Positions 11,973 to 23,851 of a stretch of DNA of 64,000 nucleotides are shown one piece after another. The notes under the pieces were generated by a model, which saw only the letters and a program-made list of their open reading frames with translations, had not been told where the DNA came from and did not search any database. The stretch covers positions 2,046,001 through 2,110,000 of the forward strand of contig KN832872.1 in NCBI GenBank assembly GCA_000827325.1, read 5' to 3'. Source of the stretch: Oidiodendron maius Zn. Its lineage: Eukaryota; Ascomycota; Leotiomycetes; Myxotrichaceae. The position numbers and the translations under genes were made by a program. Position 1 is the first letter of the stretch, and every line of letters starts with the position of its first letter.

Positions 11973-12960
11973 TATTTGATCGTGGTATACGGTCAGCAAT
12001 GTAGATATCGTGCGCGTTGCTTGTGCTTGCTGTCCGGATTCAGAAGGCTGGTGCTGGAAGAGATTTGTAGAGACAGCTGTGTAACATTGTTACCCGGTGT
12101 GTAACCAACGAAAAGGATACAAGAAATGACAGACTCGTTTGGCCCACTTGTGACCCAGAGACAGGGCGGCAGAAAATTGGATAAGTGTGGATATAAGTCC
12201 GTGGGTGGGCGCAGGAGCGTTATAGCACCCACTACATTAGTTTTGGTGAATTTAGAGGAGTAAACATCGCCGGTGTCATTGCAGTTGTATTGTTCATTCT
12301 TGTTTCTGCGAGAGTAGTCTGTTTCCCTGGCTGCGGCTCTTTAAGGTTTTGATCTTCAGGTCCGAAATCTAATGCCAAGGTTCCGCGCGCACGGGCCAAG
12401 TAAGACACTTAGCACTGGGATCTTCATCACCGCAGCTGGCATACGAATTTGAATCGTTGACATTACTTGGCAAGAATGGCAACAAATCTCGCAGCCTCAC
12501 AGCACGATCAAATCTGTGACATGATTCTTAGTAAGCCGCTCACAACTGCTCAGATGGCTGACACCGCTGGCTGCAGCAGGCTGAAACTTTCGCAGTGAGT
12601 CTGAAGGGGAAGCCGATTTCGTTAGCGACTGTATGATCCTACAGACTTGCTGGATTCAGCTGTGATTCATTCGTATTCGCACCTTATACCCCTTTAAGTT
12701 AATATTCTCAACGGCATTAATCAGCAACTTGCAGCAACCAACCACTGCTCTCAAAGGCTGAACCCAGACGAGTTAAAATCCCGCATTTCGCTCTCGCTTG
12801 GTTTGCCATGTTCAGCATTAGTCAGCAAAATCTCAGCATTAGATATCTTGGCTCAGTGCTAAAGATTATCTATCTCCTTACTGATCTCTGTTCATCCTGT
12901 CTCAATATTTAAAGGCCTTAATTATTCCCATTTTATGTAGCCGCATTTCCATTCTCTGGT
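11973..12960. other. Intergenic region upstream of the aquaporin
   Basis: No coding or RNA gene recognised. The last 250 bases contain several TCAGCA/CAGCATTAG words and pyrimidine-rich tracts, and probably form the aquaporin promoter. Confidence 0.35.
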
Positions 12961-13917
12961 ATGACTCAGCACCGGGCTTCTCTCCCCGCAAATCCGGCTT
13001 CGCAGCCTTTCGCGGGCAGACTAGGTGGAAACCAAGAATTCATTCTCGACCCCAAGAACGTCGATAATGTACAGACTTTAAAACGCGTCCCAGACGCTTC
13101 GCCATTTATCTCTATCTCAGAAATATTTAATTTGAGGGGCTTCTTAGAGATAGAGCTATGGAAGGCCGCAGTGACTGAATTCATCGGTACATTGCTCCTG
13201 GTGTGGATTACTGGATTTATTGCCGCTCACTCTTCCCTGACTCCTGCACCCCAGCCATCACCGACTTCTGGCGTCTATTCAACTCCCATCTACTTGGGAC
13301 CACTAACGGGGGGTGTCACCAACATGATTATCCTTGCTCTATTCATATACACCCTTGGCCCGGTCTCTGGCGCCCATTTGAACCCAATGATTACCATCTC
13401 GACATTCACAGCCCGCCTAACATCCTTTCCACGTATGGTCCTCTACGTCGCTTTTCAAACTGGCGGTGGAGCAATTGGAGGACTTCTTCTTCGTGTATCC
13501 TTCGGATCCCGCAATTTCCAGGCTGGGGGGTGTTTCCTCGATAGTTCTCTTATTCCGATTGGAGATATTTTTGCACTAGAATTTATGGCAGACTTCACGC
13601 TCCTCTTCTTGGCATTTGGAGTGGGCTTGGATCCCAGGCAGAGGGAAACCTTTGGACCTGCGCTAGGTCCTTTCCTAGTTGGACTCACGCTTGGCGTTCT
13701 ATCATTTGGTACCGGATTCACGAGGACGGGGTATGGAGGTTCTTCCATGAATCCTGCTAGGTGTACCGGTATCTTTGTAGGAAGTAGATTTCCAGAGTGG
13801 GCATGGGTCGTCTGGGTTAGTCCGATATGTGCTTCAATAATACATGGACTAATCTACTGGGCATTCCCTCCCTGGACTTATCCCAAGTCCAACAGAAGCG
13901 AAAGTACTCTCGCCTAG
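12961..13917 (+). CDS. Aquaporin / aquaglyceroporin (MIP family)
   Basis: An intronless 318-aa MIP channel for water or small neutral solutes in a membrane. The N-terminus (about 65 residues) is hydrophilic and six hydrophobic segments follow. The second asparagine box is canonical (SMNPAR, NPA at 264-266, selectivity-filter Arg267). The first box reads HLNPM (NPM at 141-143) instead of NPA. The sequence GPVSGAHLNP is otherwise standard for the first half-helix. The start was chosen because it is the first ATG of the frame and gives a normal length. The substrate cannot be told from sequence; the altered first box may affect selectivity or proton exclusion. Confidence 0.88.
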   Translation: MTQHRASLPANPASQPFAGRLGGNQEFILDPKNVDNVQTLKRVPDASPFISISEIFNLRGFLEIELWKAAVTEFIGTLLLVWITGFIAAHSSLTPAPQPSPTSGVYSTPIYLGPLTGGVTNMIILALFIYTLGPVSGAHLNPMITISTFTARLTSFPRMVLYVAFQTGGGAIGGLLLRVSFGSRNFQAGGCFLDSSLIPIGDIFALEFMADFTLLFLAFGVGLDPRQRETFGPALGPFLVGLTLGVLSFGTGFTRTGYGGSSMNPARCTGIFVGSRFPEWAWVVWVSPICASIIHGLIYWAFPPWTYPKSNRSESTLA

Positions 13918-14629
13918 GAAAGCAAAAGCATTATAGATTTACGGAGCAAATCTGGCTGATATACAGAGCTATCACCGTTGCACGATATGAAATCCCAGAG
14001 AGCTTTTACACGTGCTATTAGCGGCGCATATAATAGCTGGTATATATTAATTTTAAAAGACAAAGCCTCAACTTATCCTGGGCTTCACTTTTGTACTGTA
14101 CACGATCTCAGCTATAACATGTATCTAATTCAAAATTTCGAAAATACAACGCAGCATATTATACACGATTAGAATTCATAGAAAATCTCATCACTGTTAG
14201 AGAGAGCAATCTTCGACATGCTATTTATACTGTGGAAGCCGTTACGTTGAAGATACAACATTTCCTCATGACGTCAGCCGTCAAGTAACTCAAGTTATTA
14301 GCCCTCTTACTTCGGATTAATGACTATCGATCCACCTCACATGTCAGGGCATTTTGACCGCCGGCCGTATTCCATATGGAACACGGTTCGCTGTTAGCCA
14401 ACGACTGTCGAGATTCAAACCCAGCAAGCATGAAAAGGTAAGCGGAGGCGGTGTCTAAGCGGTAAGCAAGGCAGACAATAGAAGCGGGGAAAAATAAGCA
14501 GCAATTCGAACTCGCGCGACGCTCAAAATTGCTTACATCTTTCCTCATCCTTAATCACGTTGCTACCAAACCTGGATCAACGAAGACTTTCCTTCGATTA
14601 GACATCTCCCCTTAGTTGACGTGCTCCAA
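13918..14629. other. Intergenic, no gene recognised
   Basis: A tRNA-like word near 14450-14520 does not fold into a cloverleaf. The last part is the leader of the following dehydrogenase gene. Confidence 0.35.
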
Positions 14630-15844
14630 ATGGCAGGTTACGACCCAGAAAGAGATATCCCGGATCTGTCGGGAAAGGTGATTCTCATCACGGGAGGTAT
14701 AAATCGGCTCTGCTCTCTCTTGGAGCATTAATATCCTTACCGCGACAATGTGTTCAATCGGCGCGACGGTCAAAGACAGGATCCGATACCGCGCATTATA
14801 TACAGAGAAGAGCTGGGTTGCTCGATGAATCCCGTCAAGTGACATAGACTAGCGTCTGCGCATCCCTTTTTAAATCGATTGTGCTGCTCTTATATACCGT
14901 CCCATACCTTTACAAGTACCATTACTTTCTAACAATATTGACTAGGGACTGCGGGACTTGGTGCTCAGACCGCCCTTCTCCTCGCCGCACATTCTGCATC
15001 CCATATATTCATCACAGGTCGCTCCTCATCCCGGGCGGAGACAATTATCTCAAACATAAGAACAAAATACCCGAAGGTCATTGCAACCTTCATAGAATTG
15101 GATCTCGGATCACTAGCATCTGTCAAAGCAGGAGCTAAGACGTTTATTTCATCATTCCCCTCTGGCGAAAAGCCGCGACTGGACATCCTGATATGCAATG
15201 CTGGAGTCATGGCCTTACCCCCAGGTGTAACTACTGATGGATACGAGATCCAATTTGGCACAAATCACTTGGGCCATGCATTACTGGTCAAATTGCTTCT
15301 CCCAACTCTACTTTCTACAGCGTCATTGCCTTCATCTGATGTCCGCGTTGTGTTTCTCTCTTCCCTTGCCTTCTCAGGCCATCCGCTCGGTGGTATATTA
15401 TTCGACTCTCTGAGGTCAAGACAAGATAAATTCCTTCTCGGCACCGGCGCATGGCAGAGGTATGGACAATCGAAGCTGGCGAATATCCTTTACGCCGCCG
15501 AACTGGCCCGGAAATATGGCTCCCCAGAAAGTGGTAATATCACATCCATGTCGATCCATCCAGGAACCTTTAACACGCATCTTATTTCATCTCTTGGGAT
15601 TCTTAACCGAGCTATGATTTATATCGTGAACCTGGGCAATGTGAAAAATGAGGCGAGGGAAGGGGAAGGGGGCTGGAATACTTGCTGGGCAGCAACTAGC
15701 CCGAAATATGGGATCATTAACGGAGGATTTTATACACCCGTTGGAGTTAAGGGGAAAATTTTGCGCGAAAATGGAAACGAGAAGCTCGCGAAGGAGCTTT
15801 GGGACTGGACCGAGAGAGAGCTAGCGGAATGGAATTTGGACTGA
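14630..15844 (+). CDS. Short-chain dehydrogenase/reductase (retinol-dehydrogenase-like)
   Basis: Two exons (14630-14696 and 14946-15844) split by a 249-nt intron, giving 321 aa. The junction restores the cofactor motif ITGGTAGLG (residues 20-28). A second SDR landmark is CNAGVM (NAG at 107-109). The catalytic set is Ser around 162, Tyr195 and Lys199 (YGQSKLAN). This layout is typical of NADP-dependent classical SDRs related to RDH11-14 and to many fungal oxidoreductases of unknown substrate. The long first intron is unusual for this genome. It is not obviously clustered with its neighbours. Confidence 0.85.
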
Positions 15845-16045
15845 TCGAAGCGAATCAATAGCTGACTTCTTATCTCTGTTCATCTTACAGTGTCACATTA
15901 TTTTACTGTCAGTTCCATAGTGTGACCTAACGACGTATAACCTCTATTACAATTTCACTAGTAAGTAGATAAAATAGTTGGAATAATCTTCGTGCAATAG
16001 GCCTGAAAGTTTTGGCTAGTGAGATTGCTTGATCGACGTATTTGT

Positions 16046-17546
16046 TTACTTTGTTTTCTTTGCCGCGAGCTGCAGCTCTAAATCGGTAAGCAAGAATCCT
16101 ACTTCACCAAGTAGACTCTGCGGTTTCAGGGGTTGTGCAACATAAAACTACCATATCAAGTTAGCAAATAATGCAATCTTAGGTATAGACGGAAGGGAGG
16201 CCATGACGATAGGAGATTAGGGAGAAGGAATCAACGGAGAGCCATCGTTCACTGACATCAAACGCCGTAGTCGAGTTAATGGAGCAAACATCAACAGTAA
16301 GATTATACCCCAAGGTTCCATTCCCAAGGTCTAATACAGCATTTTTTAGCAGCCAACTGTATGCACGTTCCGCGCTGTGCCTATACTGCTCAGCACTAAA
16401 GTGATCACCAGCAGCTTCTGTCCCCTCCGTGCCCAAGTATCCTAGCCGTAAGCCACGTAATATGGCGTACGCAAATAGGCCAGTTGCGCTGGATTCAAGG
16501 AAATTTCCAGTTCGGTCAGGAAAATTCATGACCTGCCACCATGCCCCGGAGGATGCATCTTGTGCCCGGACAATTGCAGTCATGAGCTGTGCGAAGTTGC
16601 TGCGGAGCTTTTCCCTTATGGCTACAGTAGCCGGTATTTCAGGGATCGCGTCAAGAGTAGTTAGAAGTCCCGTACACGTCCACCCGACGGCTCGGCCCCA
16701 GATGCTCTGAGAGTGACCGCGGGTTGTCAGATTGCCCCAGACAGGAAAGGAGCGAGTTGGATCGTAGCCATGATACAATAGACCTCCAGTTGAGTAAGAG
16801 AAACAGCGATCAATTACGTTGGAAAATTGTAGAGCAGAGGTCTGATACGCCTCGAGTGCATTTTCGGTATCAAACGCGACAGCATATGCCGAGTGGAATG
16901 CTGGAATGGAGAACAGGCCGTCTTGAGTGGTCACATTGCGGTAAACAAAGTACCAGTAAGAACCTAGGCTAGTTAATAACTTTCCAAATCCCAAAGAATA
17001 AATAGACATTGGGAAATCGACGGGCCGAAATAAATTATATCTCACCATCGCGTTGACGATTCCGTATAAGGTCGGTTTGGTGTAGAGTCTGAATAGTGGA
17101 CAGCAGTGTGTTGTTTCCAGTCTTGCGATACCTCAAGATCATCAGAATTATGCCAGTAAATAAATAAAACAAACTTACCGTTTGATGACCTGTGTGCCTA
17201 CACTGAATTCGTCCAACGGGCTAGTCGCGTCGGCCGTTTGGTTCCTCAATGCCGGAACCACGCCTGAAATAACCAAGTCCAAATACGACTCGTACTTGGC
17301 CCTCTGATCAATGCTCAGTACCATATTCTCCAGCACCTCACCAATGCCCATTAACAGCAGCCCTGCCTCAATCACGCTCGTCTTCACCGACGCGTTTACT
17401 GACACACCCTGCTCTCGAGCTATGATGCTGTCAAGCATCTGTAGCGTGAGCGGGGTAGGGAGTAGATGTTGCCCTGCGACAGGACTCGAGGATACCGCCG
17501 CGGCAATGCGAGCCAGTAAAACAAAGAGGGGGGCTTGGATTCGCAT
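16046..17546 (-). CDS. Secreted GH105-like unsaturated glucuronyl/rhamnogalacturonyl hydrolase
   Basis: Four exons (17546-17179, 17131-17046, 16963-16257, 16147-16046) give 420 aa. The small last exon (FYVAQPLKPQSLLGEVGFLL) is preceded by a 109-nt intron and completes the usual C-terminus. MRIQAPLFVLLARIAAAVSS is a signal peptide, and many N-x-S/T sites fit secretion. The fold landmarks of the YteR-like (alpha/alpha)6 barrel are present: GLLYHGYDPTRSFPVWG, then IWGRAVGWTCTGLL, then WWQVMNFPDRTGNFLESSAT. The family hydrolyses unsaturated uronyl sugars released by pectin or ulvan lyases, so the likely role is plant cell wall breakdown. The exact family number is inferred from motifs. Confidence 0.78.
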
Positions 17547-18160
17547 GGCGAGGAGGTATATAGAATAATGGACTTGCGATCAATAAAGAGTAAAAGGAAG
17601 TGAGGGGCGAGTGACCACAATGCCGGGCTTTGTCTAACTGAAAGATGGAACGTCTAATAAAGTACGCAATTTTTCAGTCACGGTGCGGAAGTAGTCGCAT
17701 TGTCAGATTGTAAGACAAAGAGTGGAGAAACGCGAAGCAAGCGCTCGGTCGGCAGACTCGGATAGGTGAAAATATTAGGGATCTACAGTGGTGTATACAG
17801 TATAAGGCAAGCCGGACTACAGCTTAAAATGGGAAATGAGATATTATTTCTGAAGAGGTGGGCCAATGAGAAGGAAGATATTGATTGCAGAGGGGCTGCA
17901 ACACCAAAAAAATAGACAGGGCTTATCGCTGTAAGCTCTGCTATTAAAAAATACCTAAGAGATATCCCGCGATTACCATTGCTTTCCGCAGTGCGATATT
18001 TATTTGTCTGATAATAGCCATACTGGTGCGCGATGGAAAATCGGGATTATTATTTGCTTAGGTAGGTTATTATTCATAGTTAGCCCCACCAGATAGCAAT
18101 TACCACTCTTAAATGCTGTGATTCTATTCCCAGCCATTTGCTCTCACAGCTAACCTTTGC
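17547..18160. other. Intergenic region between two secreted hydrolases
   Basis: The 5' leader of the GH105-like gene occupies the first 100-150 bases. The rest shows no gene. Confidence 0.35.
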
Positions 18161-20329
18161 TCACGGCAGGCTCAAGAAGAGTTCCAGCATTTTTGGATAA
18201 TTAGGAGTACCCAAACCAGTTACGGGATCCCATCCCTTTGAAGCACGGAAGCCCGCAGAACCTAATTTATGTTAGAAGACGTCACCTTCTTCGAACAACC
18301 TCCAAATTTTGCAAGAGACTTACCGCAGTTTGGATTTGATCCGTTTGTAATATCATTGAGGACGTAAGGATCTAAAGAGTACTCTTAGTAATGAAGTTGA
18401 GACAGGTGATGAAAGTAGCAATAAACACTTACGCTCATATAATACCGGATTTACAAAGCCGATAGGGCCTTTTCCAATTGCTGTCCGCTCCTCGTTGAGT
18501 AGAGTCAGAACCGAGCCGAAAATGGGAGATGCTAAACTGGTGCCAAAGAAGGTGCCCTGTGTCAGATTCACATAGGTGAGAAGGAAAGCACCATTGGCAG
18601 AGACATCGGGGTATCCTCTACCAGCGCGGTTATATACACCGCCGTTGGCTCCAACATTGGATGCGTCCGCGTTGGCAATGTAGTACGGTAGGTCAGGCTT
18701 TGCCTCCGCGAAATAATTCGAGACCGCTGCTGCTTGATAAGCAGGCGGCGTAAACATGTTTGAGAATCCACCGCCGGTGGCGAAAAGGTCGTATGGAGGG
18801 GTAATTGGCCCCACTCCAGTTACGAGGTTGAACGCAGTGAGGTTGACTTGCATTGCGCTCTCTTTTTCATTCACGGTTTGATCAGGATACAGACGCGTTG
18901 CACCGACCGCGGTGATATAAGGGCAGCCGGAAGGATAGTCTGGATTATAGATAGTTCCATTCTGTCCTGAGCCAGACAGACATCCAAACTCGTTGTCGTT
19001 ACTCCCTGGGAAGCTTGCTACACCATAGTCACCGCTGGCGACGAGGATGGAGTGTCCTTGTAATCCGAGCTTCATAATCTCGTTGCATTGCCGCTCCACG
19101 TAGGCCTTCGGGAAGACGATTTCGGACTCTCCGTACGAGATACTGACAACTCGGGTCAGTTGATAGGTACCGCATTCCAGTTTTCCCTCGAAACCGCCTG
19201 GGAGTGAATCCGGATACACCGCATCAATACTGGGGCTATTTCCCGTGATGCCATATGCGGCATAATTGCAATAGCTTCCATCGATGGCGTCAAAGAAGCT
19301 GTTGAGAAAGCCATCTTTGTTTGTCTCACCAGAGGCATTGGGGAGATCGTCTACCTGGTACACTGTGACTTTCTGTGGGTAGACGATCGAGTAGGAAAGT
19401 TGAATGTCTATGTCAGACTCCCCACCGTTTCGAACGTCGCTCGGTGCTACCGGCGCAGTCCCACCATCAACCGACAGAACGGTGGGTGACGTCCCTTGTG
19501 GAACCCAAGGAGCATAGTGCTTAAAGAACAGATCAATATCTCCCTGCGAGAAAGCGTCATAAGTCTCGAAGAGACCCATGGCATTGGCAGGATCGTGATG
19601 GGTTGCAGGAGGAAGGCCATAGAGCGCCTTGATACACACGGGAGTAATATTTACTCCACAATTCTGAAGGTCCGGAGGGAGGCCATAAGCACCAGGAGGC
19701 AGCTGCCAGCCCGGATAATGCGGCGGGGCGCCATGCGGCAGACGCAGCCCCGAATTTCTACCTGCAGCTCTACGCTTCACCTCCACCTCCCTTTTTTTCA
19801 GAGGCGGCGAGAGCTTCACGCCGGGTTTGATGAAATCTACGTGTGATGCAATCCCGACTGGCAGGGCGTAGCTATCGCAGCCAATCCGCGTACCATCGGT
19901 ATGATCAGACTCGTAGTATTCGGTGTGCAGAAGCCGTTCGGCCTGTCCCGCAGGTATATCTACTGCGAGCCATCCTTTGTTTTCGTAGGTAATAATTGCC
20001 TCATCATCGATCCCAGCCTGGATGAGCCAATTTTTGACGGCCGCGACGCTCTCCTCGGCTGGGGCAAAGAGATTGTGAACCTCTTCAGCGGAGAGATGTT
20101 TGCCGTAGTTTGGGGAAGACGGGTGCGACACATCCATCAACCGATCATATCCACTCTCCAGATTGCTCTGTTTGAGCCCAATTCGCACCGGAATTACTGC
20201 TTCCGAGTCGACGCGCCTTCTCGGGTAGTTCACAACACTCCCCCGTTTCTCATGAAGAACATGACCGGCGGGAGCAGCATAGCAGAGTCCAAAGACGGAG
20301 CTGGTGATCAACAACGCGCGCAGCAACAT
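18161..20329 (-). CDS. Sedolisin-family (S53) tripeptidyl peptidase, secreted
   Basis: Three exons (20329-18433, 18371-18324, 18261-18161) give 681 aa. The ATG at 20329 was chosen over an upstream one because it opens directly into a signal peptide (MLLRALLITSSVFGLCYAAP). A pro-kumamolisin propeptide follows (SHPSSPNYGKHLSAEEV). The catalytic residues are visible: Glu304 and Asp308 in GGESDIDIQ, the oxyanion Asp in VASGDYG, and Ser598 in GTSLASP. The calcium site is formed by LNDITNG and GWDPVTGLG, which appear only after the last two introns are removed. S53 enzymes are acid-active secreted or vacuolar exopeptidases that release tripeptides. Length and domain order are normal. Confidence 0.9.
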
Positions 20330-21350
20330 ACTGACTGCTGATTTGAAGTTGGTTAAAGCGGCCAAAAAGAATGGGCGGACACAACAAGCTATATTAATAC
20401 GAGAGCTTACACCCCCAACCCTGACTGTGCAACTCCAAAGCAAGGAGCTTTCGGAAGGGCAATTTCGCGTATATGAAAGTCCGCCTCATCGCATTGTCTA
20501 CCTTCCCATTGGGGGCTAGTAGATATCTCAATCCAGGCACAAGCTTATTATCAACATCGGGGAATCAGCACTAACGCAGAGCTCCAGGCAAAAATTGGAG
20601 ATCCTAAGTTATGTTGACTAGCGAGCCACAGAAAACTGCCAAAGCTTATATGCAAATAAGCTTCAGCAGCCAGAGCTAGGATCAATCAGCTGTGCTCATT
20701 ATTTCAACCAATGGGGTGGTGTCGTATATATCAAGCTACATTTGTGGCATTTCCACCCTCCTAATCTATCTTGGCGCCAAGGGCTGAGATAGGCTGGCGA
20801 TGAATGGCTGCAGAGGAGCTACTTCACTAGACCTCTTTCAAATACACCAGCCCCGGTTCAATCCGCCACCAAAATTATTTGAGATCATTGCTTCTGCCAT
20901 TCTGGAACCTAGCGCTTATAGATTCTCGCTAGATAATTGGGGGGTGTTGCATTGGAACGTCGCTGACTTGAATCTGCGTGTGGTGTCCAACTCAGCGATC
21001 CACTGAATATCGCCGTTGGGCGGGCCATCCCATTCTGATGCAGGGAAGAGGTGTGTCCCAGTGTTGTAAAGGTCGTGAGCCGAGGCACTACTGGAAAGTT
21101 CATTCGATGATTATTACAATTTATCATACTGGTCAACTAGCTAGGTGATTCAGGGCGTGAATCGTAATATCGACACATGAATGTGATGAGCTCAAAGGCC
21201 ACATAGTTCGATAACCAGGTCGTGAATATATGCTAAGGTATAGAAATTCATCCCTTCGGATAGCGTCTTTATTCCAATACCTGAATACTACCCATGGTTC
21301 GATCATGAAGCTGTTACTGCATTACCTGCTGATCGCATCGAAATATTATT
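20330..21350. other. Intergenic region, no gene recognised
   Basis: Includes the sedolisin promoter. Small ORFs here show no domain or splice logic. Confidence 0.35.
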
Positions 21351-21860
21351 CTATCTTAACGCCCTGGAGATCCGTGTCCGGCTACTCGAGGTAGAGCTGT
21401 GTAATCCATTTACATGGAAACAAGAATGATCAAACCAATCTGGAGGCGAGTCCTGGTTGTCTTTAGCTTCAAAATCATCATCATCTTGACACCCGAGTCC
21501 CGCTAAGCCGATGATCTTCAGTATCTGGATTGGAGCACGCATTTTGAACCATGCTGAGGTAGTTATAATAATCCAAGAGGAGTCTTCCCTCCAATATCGT
21601 ATAGGTATTCTCTCAGTATTTTTCATCTTCCGGCTTATATCTCCGCCGAGGATTTCAACTCTTGCGTTCCAAGGGATCAGGTTCTCCGAGACATCTTTTT
21701 CCAATAGAGAGTTTGCAGCAAAACCAGTCACTTCCATGCAGTCTCTCGGGAAGTATAGCCAAAGCATATTCAGAATATAATCGGCAGTGTGTCCGATGAG
21801 TACTATCACTCTAATTGGTTCGCAGTTCTTGATACACCCAGCTTCAAAACTTTTCTTCAT
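21351..21860 (-). CDS. Hypothetical ORF, 169 codons, not recognised
   Basis: An open frame with a balanced composition and an acidic run (QDDDDFEAKD) near its C-terminus. I do not recognise a family. It lies downstream of, and on the same strand as, the HET relic, so it may be the decayed C-terminal half of that gene or an unrelated ORF. It may not be a gene. Confidence 0.2.
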   Translation of the reverse strand: MKKSFEAGCIKNCEPIRVIVLIGHTADYILNMLWLYFPRDCMEVTGFAANSLLEKDVSENLIPWNARVEILGGDISRKMKNTERIPIRYWREDSSWIIITTSAWFKMRAPIQILKIIGLAGLGCQDDDDFEAKDNQDSPPDWFDHSCFHVNGLHSSTSSSRTRISRALR

Positions 21861-21949
21861 TGCAGACTTCTAGCCTTCCAACCTGCTTTGCTATCTCATT
21901 TCCTTTAAATTACATAGGCTCTCTTCATTGCGCTCTTATGAAGCCTGCG

Positions 21950-22576
21950 AAAATGACGGCCAGGGCATAAGGCACCCATATTGAGCCGCAACCGAACTGA
22001 GGTCGGCTTTCGCGAGTGCAAATTCTTGAACCACCCAGACCCGAGTGAACTATGGATGCAATACTATATCGGGAAAGCGAATTTGAATTCGTAAGTAGAC
22101 AATTAATCTTTGCCTTGATTTAACATAATAGACATCACGGTATCACTGGTGTCGTCTTTCGGGCCAAGCCATATCAATACCGTTTTTGCAGAAGAGTATA
22201 TACGGTTCGTGAGCTGAACCTGGTTTGCTTTCTCGTCTAGATCTTGTTGGTTGATACATAACGCATCGATCCAGAGAATCCTAGGCACCTCATTGCTCCT
22301 CAAATGGCGCAGAGCAATCTCAAGATTGGAGCTGATGACATGCGGATAATCACAGATGTGAATTGGGGTAGGTGATTTCTCTGGCCCCCAATCATATGAA
22401 AGAGCTTCGAAATAGAGCTCCTCGTCAAGCGACCATGTCCGAAGAGTGATTTCGATAGAATCATCGAATTTGCCAGTTGCAAGTGTTAATAATCGTATCT
22501 CAGCCTTATCCGTGTTTAGACTACGATAAGGGAAAGTTTGCTCGCCATTCGCGGGGGTATTATCTACTGCTGCCAT
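21950..22576 (-). pseudogene. HET-domain gene relic
   Basis: Starts with ATG at 22576 and reads the first HET blocks: LDEELYFEALSYDWG, then RILWIDALCINQQDL, then RIYSSAKTVLIWLGP. The frame stops at 22103. The next HET block is present further on, in another frame and behind a stop: HP, TAG, FTRVWVVQEFALAKADLSS, around 22060-21990. In the family that position is Trp (HPWFTRVW), so TAG fits a TGG-to-TAG change. The rest of the domain and any C-terminal region are missing. HET proteins trigger heterokaryon incompatibility; this copy is almost certainly dead. Confidence 0.7.
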
Positions 22577-23851
22577 CTTGCTGGACGCAACAGTTTAGTT
22601 CGACTGCTTTCGAATACAGGATCAAGGCAGAGAGGGAAGCGACACAAGACAAATATTTGCCTGGGGGAGGGATGTTGTGATTAGCTTATGTTGGAGTGCA
22701 GACACAATTCCCTCAGACGATTTGTATTATTTGCACAGAGCCTCGCGTAGCACCTGCTCACAGAGCCGCCAGCCTTAATAACTTGGGAAACGGAATAGGC
22801 ATTTCTTTAAGGCTACAGAATACTCAAGAGAGGCTCTGGTATCCACAGTTATGAAACTGTAACCGAGGCATACAAGGCTGACCGAGGCATCCTATTACGG
22901 CCAGTAAGCTCGGTCGTGCTGGGAGCTAGTAGCCTTGTGGAGGCTTTGCTGGGTTATTCTCATATTGAAAGATATTGGAACTATCTTTACTTGAATTGAC
23001 AATAGAGATAACGGAGGATAGATATCTACCCTAAAATTCATAAGTGCCTATTCCCTAGTGATGCTAAGAGTCGGTGGTCGGAAGAAGGCATGGCCGGCCG
23101 GATAAAGATAGAGGCGGAGTAATTCGCAAGCATCTCTCTACCTTGTACTGCATACTGCTTAATCTAAGCCTTGGCACCGTCCATGTATATCACTTCTCTT
23201 CAAGGTGCAAAACAAGCTTCTCTGATTGTGACATCCACCTGGATTCCGAACCCCGGCAGTTATGTACAGTTTTATTTCATTGTCCTTAGCAAGCAATATG
23301 TCAGGGAAAGATAAAATACATTGTGCCGCAAGCAGCGTGGAGAATAGATAGCACCGTCAGCACTAAGAGAAATTAGCTCTTTCTTAATAGAGCAGTTTTT
23401 AGGCATAAAATTAGAGTGGAGGTAAAGATTAGTAAAACTACTTTACTCCAATCCTCGATTCGCGTTCTATTCTGATATAACCTTCATATACTGCAATTAA
23501 CTTTGATACAATCACCATCCCAGATAGCCTCCCCCTTCGATTTTTTACAGCTTTTAGTATTCCCAGCTAACTACATAACGGTGTCCTGGTGCTTGGCAGA
23601 GACGGGTGAACTGTAGACCGACACGGGTTATGAGACTTATCTCCGGATCGGTAACACCGGTCCCGTTATCTCCACAGAATAGCCCTATGATTTACATAGG
23701 AGATAAAAATAGTTTGTGTGAACGTGTAGGAAGACTCGATATATGAACGGAATAATGGTCCTCCGATCTGTCTAACTTTGCTCGCATTGTCTAATCTGTG
23801 GTGCCATTCTCTTGTATACAGCTGGATTTTAAACCAAACAACTTCAACATA
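22577..23851. other. Intergenic region, no gene recognised
   Basis: About 1.2 kb without convincing coding content. A short repeated word (ACCGAGGCAT, near 22862 and 22880) was seen. The last part is the leader of the epimerase-like gene. Confidence 0.35.

Noticed and set aside
14430-14530. Possible tRNA (GGTGTCTAAGCGG and ATTCGAACTCG words)
   Set aside because: A- and B-box-like words are present, but no acceptor or T stem pairs on either strand.
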